NCBI GenBank assembly: GCA_965228975.1
Contig: OZ245851.1
Location: forward strand, 4,836,001 to 4,900,000
Length of the DNA stretch: 64,000 nucleotides
Reading direction: 5' to 3'
Source of the DNA: JAJFJD01 sp965228975
GTDB lineage: Bacteria > Pseudomonadota > Alphaproteobacteria > UBA8366
Positions within the stretch are counted from its first letter, which is position 1. Each line of letters starts with the position of its first letter. The position numbers and the translations under genes were made by a program. Below are positions 57,776 through 64,000 of the stretch, piece by piece. Under the pieces are notes generated by a model. That model was not told where the DNA came from and did not search any database. It saw nothing but the letters and a program-made list of their open reading frames with translations.

Positions 57776-58201
57776 TCATTCAACCAAGCCGGAGCGCTCA
57801 CCTGGCCAGGGTGGCGGTCCATGTTTGTCGTACATCTCGGACCATTCATCAGTTGTGAAGTTTTGTGGCACGATCCAGACCTCGCCCATGCCCTCCGGCG
57901 TAGGCGGCGGCGGGATGACATCGTACTCTTCGCAGAGCCTTATGAGCTCCAACGCCGCGGCTACGTTCTTGTCGTTCAAGGCTTGGCTCGTGAGTTTCCT
58001 GATGCTGGCCTCAAAGGGCGTCATCAATCGCTCTTTCCCGGCTTTTTTGACCAACACTGGCTCGTTCAGTATCGAGACGATGTCGGACGTTTTGGCGTCG
58101 GCTCGCTTCTTCGGCCGGCCTCTGGGATTGCCCGACTGCCCTTTCTTGAATTGCCGATTCCGGCGAGGTCTCCCGTAACCCACTTTGTAATCACCGGGCA
58201 T
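57776..58201 (-). CDS. DUF5681 family protein
   Basis: A 141-residue protein, apparently complete, starting MPGDYKVGYGRPRRNRQF, with KKGQSGNPRGRPKKRAD (the DUF5681 core) and a C-terminal helical part (FEASIRKLTSQALNDKNVAAALELIRLCEEY). DUF5681 proteins are small, basic at the N-terminus and found in mobile regions of alphaproteobacteria; function unknown, DNA binding is plausible. It lies 30 bp upstream of the truncated copy. Confidence 0.75.
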   Translation of the reverse strand: MPGDYKVGYGRPRRNRQFKKGQSGNPRGRPKKRADAKTSDIVSILNEPVLVKKAGKERLMTPFEASIRKLTSQALNDKNVAAALELIRLCEEYDVIPPPPTPEGMGEVWIVPQNFTTDEWSEMYDKHGPPPWPGERSGLVE

Positions 58202-58622
58202 CGTGCACCTCCGCATCTGTCGATGGTGCGCTGTCGTCTGGAGCACAGAGGTTGGTCCGGGACACCGTATCGATCGACCTCTGTTTCTTCAGATCTGAGA
58301 ATGCCTCTCCTCGGCATCGCGAAAAGACAGCGTGAACCGGGCATAGAGCCAAACCGCGTGCTGTATGATTACAGGAGGAAAGCGATATCGTTTGAAAGAT
58401 ATCGGGGTCCTTCCGAGACGGTCGCAACGACGGCCCACTCCGGCCAGTCACTTAATGTGTTAATGCCCTTCCTGAGCATGGTGCGATCGAAAGCGGCGCA
58501 AAGGATCACGGGTACGGGCTTGACGTGCATCAACCTCTCTTCGCCCCGAATTGCGTATCAATACAGTGAAATTGGACGCAAGTGTGCCAGTGCGATTGTA
58601 CGATTTGGTGGAATTCAGCGCC
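58202..58622. other. 421-bp gap, no gene seen
   Basis: Between the DUF5681 gene and the nitroreductase-like gene, in the less GC-rich zone. No clear coding frame on either strand. GATATC occurs twice around 58386-58405. A promoter for the nitroreductase would lie in the last 100 bp but no good hexamer pair was found. Confidence 0.35.
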
Positions 58623-59381
58623 ATGTGGTTTCCACGAGCGAATCTAGGACATTGGTTGGGAACTCACCGACTGTTGGGTAGAAGCTTCATCGGTTTGGTG
58701 TTGGGGTTATGTGCGGCATTCGCGTTCGTGATGTCGCTTCAGGGCGCAGGATTCGCGGCATCGGCAACAAGCGAGCAAATTATGCTGCCAGATCCGATCA
58801 CGACCGGGAAGATGAGTGTAGAGGAGGCGCTACTGAAACGGCGGTCCGTGAGGTCGTTCGACAACAAACCCCTAAACCAACAAGAATTATCACAGCTCCT
58901 GTGGGCGGCTCAGGGCGTGACGAGCCCAGAAGGATATCGAACGGCCCCTTCCGCCGGCGCTCTGTATCCGCTTTCGATATATGCGGTCGTGGGCAGAATC
59001 GCCTCTCTCGCACCGGGCATTTATAAATATGAGCCGTCCGGCCACCAGTTGCACGCCATCCGAACCGGCGACCTTCGCGGCGACATCAGCGCTGCCGCTC
59101 TCGGCCAGGATTGGTTACGGCAAGCTCCTGTTTCAATGATCGTCGCTGCGGAGGTTCAGCGCACGACCAGAAAGTACGGCGAACGCGGAAAAGGATACGT
59201 CCAAATCGAGGCGGGACATGTGGCGCAGAATATTTACCTGCAAGCCACCGCCCTGAATCTAGGCGCGACAGTTGTCGGGGCGTTCCGGGACGATAAAGTA
59301 AAGGCAGTTCTCAGCATGCCGGATCGTGAAGACCCCATTTGTATCGTACCTGTCGGACGAGCCTGGGGAGGGTATCAATAA
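58623..59381 (+). CDS. SagB-like nitroreductase family protein, exported
   Basis: A 252-residue flavin oxidoreductase. After an N-terminal hydrophobic segment (SFIGLVLGLCAAFAFVMSLQ, cleavage near GFAAS) the mature part reads ALLKRRSVRSF (FMN phosphate binding), LLWAAQGVTSPEGYRTAPSAGALYPL and GHVAQNIYLQATAL. These match SagB/ThcOx-type nitroreductases. An in-frame ATG at 58551 is possible, but the one at 58623 starts nearer the signal. Substrate unknown. An exported copy is unusual since SagB enzymes act on cytosolic peptides. Confidence 0.8.
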   Translation: MWFPRANLGHWLGTHRLLGRSFIGLVLGLCAAFAFVMSLQGAGFAASATSEQIMLPDPITTGKMSVEEALLKRRSVRSFDNKPLNQQELSQLLWAAQGVTSPEGYRTAPSAGALYPLSIYAVVGRIASLAPGIYKYEPSGHQLHAIRTGDLRGDISAAALGQDWLRQAPVSMIVAAEVQRTTRKYGERGKGYVQIEAGHVAQNIYLQATALNLGATVVGAFRDDKVKAVLSMPDREDPICIVPVGRAWGGYQ

Positions 59382-59696
59382 CGGCACGCCCATAGTGGCG
59401 CGGCGGTTGGTCGAGACCACGGACACGTCATGTGGTCATGCCGCTGAAACAGGAGATCGACCAAAGCCTCCCCAAAGACCAGGTAGCGTATATGCGCATA
59501 TTCGAGAAAAGGGCCGAGCATCGGCCGCCGCACATGGATTTCTAAGACCACCACCGGATTAGCTGATAACGTCGCGGAGGATATATTTGCGACAAGCGAC
59601 ATCCATATTTACGTGCCACCTGGTGCCAGGTCAGACAGTCATTTTGCCGACGCTGGTCTTGATTCAGGAGGTGGAGCCCATGACAGGAAGTAACTC
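59382..59696. other. 315-bp gap with a small frame and a Lon-like relic
   Basis: An ATG at 59438 opens a 35-codon frame (MPLKQEIDQSLPKDQVAYMR...) ending at 59545, without a family. In another frame, 59540-59690, the translation includes DNVAEDIFATSDIHIYVPPG, like the DIHvHvPaGA block before the catalytic loop of Lon proteases but decayed afterwards. Taken together it looks like a gene graveyard. GTG start of the next gene follows AGGAAG by about five bases. Confidence 0.35.
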
Positions 59697-60920
59697 GTGT
59701 CTATCAATCTTGGCCCGTTGAGTGAACCGTCGGCCGACACGTTGCCGGTCGAAATCGTCGAACGCAAGGGGCTTGGACACCCCGACAGCATCTGCGACTC
59801 CCTGGCGGAGCAGGTGAGTATGGCGCTATGCCGCTTTTACCGGGACCGGTTCGGGTTCATTCTCCATCACAATGTCGACAAGGTCTTGCTTTGTGGCGGG
59901 GAGTCGCAGCCGGCTTACGGTGGCGGCAGTGTGACCAAGCCAATCGAAATCTTCATCGCCGGCCGGGCGACGAGTGCGTTCAGGGGCGTCCCGGTTCCAA
60001 TCGAGGAGCTTGCGGTCGAGACCACGCGCGCCTGGCTGCGGGAAAACCTGCACGCTTTGGATGTCGATCGTCATGTCCGCGTTCGTTCCTTGATCAGGCC
60101 CGGCTCACAGGAGTTGGTGGCGCTTTATCTCAAGGGTCATAGTGGAGGTGTCTGGCTCGCCAACGATACCTCCTGCGGCGTCGGCTACGCGCCGCTCGAC
60201 ACGCTGGAGATGACGGTTCTTCGGACCGAGCAGCACCTCAGTTCCAAGGTGTCGACCAACGCTCATCCTGAAACCGGCGAGGATATCAAGGTCATGGGCG
60301 TAAGGCATGGGCGCGGCATTACGCTGACTGTCGCCTGCGCCATGATTGGCCGCCATCTCGAGAATATCGATGATTACGCTGCAAGGAAGGCGGCGCTGGC
60401 CGATCGCGTGCTCGCCGTGGCCCGCGATCACACCGACATGGAGGTCGTGGTGCATGTCAACAGTGCGGATGATTTGGCGTCTGGGAGCGTTTATCTTACG
60501 GTAACCGGCACCTCCGCCGAGGCCGGTGACGACGGCGAAGCCGGCCGCGGGAATCGGGCCAATGGCCTGATCACGCCGTACCGCCCTATGACCATGGAAT
60601 CAGTGGCTGGAAAGAACCCCGTAACCCATGTCGGCAAACTCTACAATCTATGTGCAGGACTGATCGCCGACGCGATCGTACGACGGCATCCAGAAGTGAG
60701 CGCGGCGGGTTGCAGCCTGGTTAGCGAAATCGGCAGGCCAATCGATCAACCCGAGATCGTCGATGTCCGGGTGCGAACGGTCGACGGTTTCCCGCTCGTC
60801 GATCTCACGCCGTCGATAACCGAGATTGCGCAGGATCACCTGGGGCGCATTCACACTCTGTGCGACGATCTTCTCAATGGCCGCTTGGTCCTTGATGGTT
60901 GGCCCTTGCGGCCGGGCTAG
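59697..60920 (+). CDS. Archaeal-type methionine adenosyltransferase
   Basis: A 407-residue SAM synthetase of the archaeal (AMA) type, not the usual bacterial MetK. Diagnostic blocks: VEIVERKGLGHPDSICDSLAE, CGGESQPAYGGGSVTKPIE, DTSCGVGYAPLDTLE, and NPVTHVGKLYNL near the C-terminus. Bacterial MetK would start with SVSEGHPDK. It uses ATP and methionine to make SAM in the cytosol. GTG start. It converges on the membrane transferase gene (46 bp gap). Its presence in an alphaproteobacterium points to horizontal transfer. Confidence 0.9.
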   Translation: MSINLGPLSEPSADTLPVEIVERKGLGHPDSICDSLAEQVSMALCRFYRDRFGFILHHNVDKVLLCGGESQPAYGGGSVTKPIEIFIAGRATSAFRGVPVPIEELAVETTRAWLRENLHALDVDRHVRVRSLIRPGSQELVALYLKGHSGGVWLANDTSCGVGYAPLDTLEMTVLRTEQHLSSKVSTNAHPETGEDIKVMGVRHGRGITLTVACAMIGRHLENIDDYAARKAALADRVLAVARDHTDMEVVVHVNSADDLASGSVYLTVTGTSAEAGDDGEAGRGNRANGLITPYRPMTMESVAGKNPVTHVGKLYNLCAGLIADAIVRRHPEVSAAGCSLVSEIGRPIDQPEIVDVRVRTVDGFPLVDLTPSITEIAQDHLGRIHTLCDDLLNGRLVLDGWPLRPG

Positions 60921-60966
60921 AGCGCTTAGAATCCGGGATATGCCCTCAATCTCTTGCGGTTGGCCG

Positions 60967-63435
60967 CTACGATGGTCCGGGATTGGCGCCCGAAAGAGGT
61001 CTGCGGAAGGTTGCTGCCGCACCCAAATAGAGGCAGACCGCCAGCGTCACAACCACCGTAAACCCAAAGTGGATGGCGAGGACCATCGCCAAGACCGCGC
61101 TTAGGACAGAGGCACAGCCATTTACGCCCCAGGACCACGGCACAAGTTCGGGAACGGCGCCCGACACGCGTGACAGGCCAAGCGGGAAAGGCATGCCCAT
61201 GAAAAACGCAAGCGGCGCCAACAGGACGAGCGACGCGGCTCCTTTGGCCGCGGCCGGCCATGCGATCAGCAGGGAAAACACCAGCGGTAACAGCACCAGA
61301 TAAACGAGCGCGACGGCGCCAATTGCTGCGACGGAAACGTCGATGGCTGACACTCGTACCGGTATCCGGGACAAGATGCTGGGACTATTCTCCAGATACT
61401 TATCGAAGCGCGGCGCGTAGCCGGCGCCCAAGCCGGCAAACAACAGGAACCCGCAAAGCACAACCGCCACCGCATAAAGCGGATGACCGACGAATACGAT
61501 GAAGCGCTGGATGAAAGCGATCTCAATGAACAGGAATGCCAGTCCCAAGAATCCGAAATATGCCAAGATTCGAGCCCGTTGTGGATCACGCATGGTCTTT
61601 GTACGGCGCACCCAGAGCGGCAGCAGGATAAAAAGAAAGCTCAGCACGGCAGCCTGGATCAAAGTGGCGAATAGGATCAGGTAGCCCCACTCGAGTAGGC
61701 TCGCGCCACCGCTGCTTCGGAGTTGCAAGAATTCCGGCAGTGATCTCCATCTGAAAAAATCGAAGAAATAGGGTTGATCGTCACTCGCCGGTGTCAGGTC
61801 GAACTTGTAGCGCTCGATAAATGCGGCGCGCCGTTCGCTGAGCAACTCTCCGGCTGCCTCGAAGAAGTAGGGTGAAGTCAGAATATTAAATCGATTGGCT
61901 TCCGCGGCCGTCATTCCAGGGTAGTAGGCAAGGTCGAACGAGCGTTGCGTGGCGAACGCACGCATTCTGTCGATATCGGTCTCGCTGAATTTCCCATTCT
62001 TCACGACCAGGGTCGTCGTGCTCCAACTTCGGATCAGTGCCAAGCGGCGCTCTGGCTCCTCGAGTCCTTCGCGCTCCAGCGCCTGTGCTCCTGTGATCAA
62101 CAACTTCAAGCTGTCGCGCGGCGGTAGTTTGAGCCAGCGCGTAATCGCAAGTAGGCCGCCAGGTTCAAGACGCCGGATATACAGTTGCACGGCCTCAACC
62201 GTATACAGATAGCTCTCGCTCAGACTCTGAACGCCGGCTGCCGACGCCGCGGCCGAATCAAGTAGCGGGATTTGAATTATGTTCCAGCGCCGAGGGCTTC
62301 GTGTCACGAAGCTGCGCGCCTCCGCGACATGCACTTGTACCTCCGGCATTCCAAAGATACGACCCGCGAAGTCGCGGTGATCTTGTTGCACTAGGTGGAC
62401 CATCTGAGGATTGAGCTCGACCGCATCGATTTGCCGTGCACCGTGATAGAGAGATTGGAGCACATCGGTCCCCCCACCGGCTCCCAGGACGAGCACGGAA
62501 GGTGTCTTTGTCAGGTGGTAAGGCAGCGCCGAGGTGACGAAGTCGAGGTAGGCGAGCGACTCGCGTCGGCCGTCGTAGCGGGTGATCACGCTCGGCGCAT
62601 CCCCGTCAGTGAATATGCCGAGTTGGACCGGTGGTTCAGTGGTGCTGTTGAGGCTGAGCCCCGGCACATGGCGAAACGGGATGGTCGGACTTTCGACGAG
62701 TGTTAGCAGACCGAGTGGGCTCGAATGCTGCGCAATTACCGCCGCCTGCGGCAGTTGCAGCGCCATGCTCAAGCCCTTGTATTCCGAAATACGGAGCGTA
62801 ATCCAAGAATGCGGCAATGAGACCGGCAGGACTACCGCAGTCGAAATCCATGCAACCGCAATCCAACGGCCTGATCGTTCGCTGCTTGCTAGATAGACAA
62901 ACCCGGCGGCCATCAGGCCAAGCCCCATGATGAAGCGTAGGCAGTCCACAGGTGACAGCACGGAAAGCAGGGCCACCACCCCAATTGCGCCGATGCCGGC
63001 GCCGACCAGGTCGTAGCGATAGATCCGGCCAATGCGGTTGCCAAACTGGGTGAACGCAAGGCCGACGCAGTTCGCCCCGCAAAAGAACGGGACTATGAAT
63101 ATAAGATAGAGCACCGCCAGGTAGAGCAATTGATGCGGGTTCCAAACGACTTCGAGCGCGTTGAACGGCACTCTTTCGCCGAGCACGAAACTGGACACAG
63201 CCGAGAGTCCGAACAACGCAGCGTTTGCCGAAAAGACGGCCGCAAATCGAGGTTTCAGCCAGCGCTGAGAGAGAGTGAGGAAGGTACCGCTCGCGCCGTA
63301 GCCGAGCAGCGCAATGCTAATGACCATATAGGCGAAATGATGCCATTGGACGATGGCCAAGAGACGCATCAGGAGGACTTCGTAGGCCAACACGGCTGCC
63401 GAAATCAGTGAGACCGCGGGGAGCATCCCACTCAT
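60967..63435 (-). CDS. Multi-TM protein with spermidine-synthase-like domain
   Basis: An 822-residue protein: about seven transmembrane helices (1-205), a cytoplasmic SAM-binding Rossmann domain (about 250-590) and about six or seven helices (600-815). Motif I is VLVLGAGGGTDV (314-325), then AVELNPQ. The aminopropyltransferase acidic pair that abstracts the proton is replaced by WNIIQIPLLDSAAAS (384-398), followed by SLSESYLYTVEAVQLYIRRL. It is therefore probably not a true spermidine synthase but a membrane SAM-dependent transferase. The start overlaps the PCMT-family stop by four bases. Confidence 0.8.
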   Translation of the reverse strand: MSGMLPAVSLISAAVLAYEVLLMRLLAIVQWHHFAYMVISIALLGYGASGTFLTLSQRWLKPRFAAVFSANAALFGLSAVSSFVLGERVPFNALEVVWNPHQLLYLAVLYLIFIVPFFCGANCVGLAFTQFGNRIGRIYRYDLVGAGIGAIGVVALLSVLSPVDCLRFIMGLGLMAAGFVYLASSERSGRWIAVAWISTAVVLPVSLPHSWITLRISEYKGLSMALQLPQAAVIAQHSSPLGLLTLVESPTIPFRHVPGLSLNSTTEPPVQLGIFTDGDAPSVITRYDGRRESLAYLDFVTSALPYHLTKTPSVLVLGAGGGTDVLQSLYHGARQIDAVELNPQMVHLVQQDHRDFAGRIFGMPEVQVHVAEARSFVTRSPRRWNIIQIPLLDSAAASAAGVQSLSESYLYTVEAVQLYIRRLEPGGLLAITRWLKLPPRDSLKLLITGAQALEREGLEEPERRLALIRSWSTTTLVVKNGKFSETDIDRMRAFATQRSFDLAYYPGMTAAEANRFNILTSPYFFEAAGELLSERRAAFIERYKFDLTPASDDQPYFFDFFRWRSLPEFLQLRSSGGASLLEWGYLILFATLIQAAVLSFLFILLPLWVRRTKTMRDPQRARILAYFGFLGLAFLFIEIAFIQRFIVFVGHPLYAVAVVLCGFLLFAGLGAGYAPRFDKYLENSPSILSRIPVRVSAIDVSVAAIGAVALVYLVLLPLVFSLLIAWPAAAKGAASLVLLAPLAFFMGMPFPLGLSRVSGAVPELVPWSWGVNGCASVLSAVLAMVLAIHFGFTVVVTLAVCLYLGAAATFRRPLSGANPGPS

Positions 63436-64000
63436 TTGCGCGTTAGGGGCACAAATCGGACAGGCAACATCTGTCGCGTTTGCAGCCGTCCGTCGGGCAG
63501 CTTGGTTACCAGCATGAGATGCTGCAGAAGAAAAGTGCTCCCGACCGGGATTACCATTCGGCCGCCAGGCTTCAGCTGCTCTAGCAACGGCGGCGGTATA
63601 TGTCCTGCCGCCGCGGTGACGATGACTCCGTCGAAGGGGCCGCAATCCGGCCAGCCGAAATACCCGTCACCGGTCTTGGTTCGTATGTTGTCGTAGCCAA
63701 GCCGCTTGAGACGATCGGCTGCCGTCCGCGCGAGGTCTGGAATGATTTCGATGGAACAGACACGGGTCGTTAGGCGGCCCAGCACCGCAGCCTGATAGCC
63801 GGAACCGGTCCCGACCTCCAACACTGTATGGCCGGATTCGATGCCCAACAAATCAGTCATAAGGGCGACGATGAAGGGCTGAGATATGGTCTGACCATAT
63901 CCGATGGGAAGGGGTCGGTCGCGATATGCCAATTGCTGATGACGCTCGGATACGAACAGGTGTCGCGGCACCTCCGCCATGACGTCGAGGACCCGCCGGT
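63432..64000 (-). CDS. pcm: Protein-L-isoaspartate O-methyltransferase family protein, cut by the right edge
   Basis: At least 189 residues, with the 5' end beyond the window: the first codons still read RRVLDVMAEVPRHLFV, the family N-terminus. SAM motif I is VLEVGTGSGYQAAVLG; earlier PLPIGYGQTISQPFIVALM is the PCMT signature, and DGVIVTAAAGHIPPPLLEQL follows. Such enzymes methylate damaged isoaspartyl residues, or other substrates in specialised clusters. It is translationally coupled to the downstream membrane protein. Confidence 0.88.
   Translation of the reverse strand, partial: RRVLDVMAEVPRHLFVSERHQQLAYRDRPLPIGYGQTISQPFIVALMTDLLGIESGHTVLEVGTGSGYQAAVLGRLTTRVCSIEIIPDLARTAADRLKRLGYDNIRTKTGDGYFGWPDCGPFDGVIVTAAAGHIPPPLLEQLKPGGRMVIPVGSTFLLQHLMLVTKLPDGRLQTRQMLPVRFVPLTRK

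Larger units (their letters stand above)
56187..58201. mobile_element. Decayed mobile-element segment
   Basis: From the end of tRNA-Ala to the start of the intact DUF5681 gene. It holds a headless serine recombinase, a truncated DUF5681 gene fused out of frame to it and a complete DUF5681 gene, all on the minus strand. GC content looks lower than upstream. I found no copy of the tRNA 3' end elsewhere and no clear terminal repeats, so the borders are not defined. Confidence 0.6.

Noticed and set aside
60967..63435. Genuine spermidine synthase
   Set aside because: The acidic aminopropyltransferase motif is absent and the domain is embedded between membrane helices.

Overview
The window is a 64 kb piece of a high-GC alphaproteobacterial chromosome, probably Rhodospirillales-like. 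The evidence is a set of lineage-typical loci: a RegB/RegA redox pair, a ChvI/ChvG pair, a truncated HprK next to RapZ, EIIA(Man) and HPr, an MmcB protein, a TIGR02300 protein, an alphaproteobacterial AddB/AddA pair, and the order aroA-cmk-rpsA-ihfB-lapA-pyrF-trpF-trpB-trpA-accD-folC. Everything was read by eye and no database search was run. Residue positions are approximate unless tied to a stated base position.

Layout. 0-10 kb: a degenerate CobT-like protein cut by the left edge, an ABC-2 exporter, regB-regA, a degenerate GGDEF/EAL protein, a PPP-type phosphatase, hldE, a membrane protein with an HPD motif, mmcB and a TlpA-like thioredoxin. 10-17 kb: small regulators and membrane or secreted proteins, a UPF0173 hydrolase, an intergenic block with strong palindromes, tRNA-Arg(CCG) overlapping the end of a hydrolase gene, an ABC ATPase, a small zinc protein and a VOC protein. 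17-24 kb: polA, an Ldh-family dehydrogenase, a GST, a three-gene cobalt-type nitrile hydratase or thiocyanate hydrolase operon, a lipoprotein and a YqaA protein. 24-33 kb: pckA, a HugZ-like protein, SCO, chvI-chvG, then hprK-rapZ-EIIA-HPr. 33-43 kb: ahcY, tsaE-amgK-murU-addB-addA (all with overlapping ends) and trxA. 43-55.4 kb, minus strand: the aroA-to-folC cluster. 55.4-56.2 kb: a TIGR02300 gene and tRNA-Ala(GGC).

From about 56.2 kb to the right edge the character changes. Base composition looks less GC-rich, genes are sparser and mobile-element debris appears: a decapitated large serine recombinase fused out of frame to a DUF5681 gene, with a second DUF5681 gene beside it. Next to the debris is an accessory cluster centred on S-adenosylmethionine: an exported SagB-like nitroreductase, an archaeal-type methionine adenosyltransferase, and a translationally coupled pair made of a PCMT-family methyltransferase and a roughly 14-TM protein with a spermidine-synthase-like domain. 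This cluster is the best candidate here for an undescribed system.

How the genes fit together: the core clusters cover aromatic amino acid and pyrimidine synthesis, translation (rpsA, tsaE), recombination and repair (addAB, polA, mmcB), peptidoglycan recycling (amgK-murU), LPS heptose (hldE), gluconeogenesis (pckA) and envelope or carbon sensing (ChvGI, nitrogen-type PTS). SAM chemistry occurs twice, once in core metabolism (ahcY, with unusual phased repeats at its promoter) and once in the accessory cluster.
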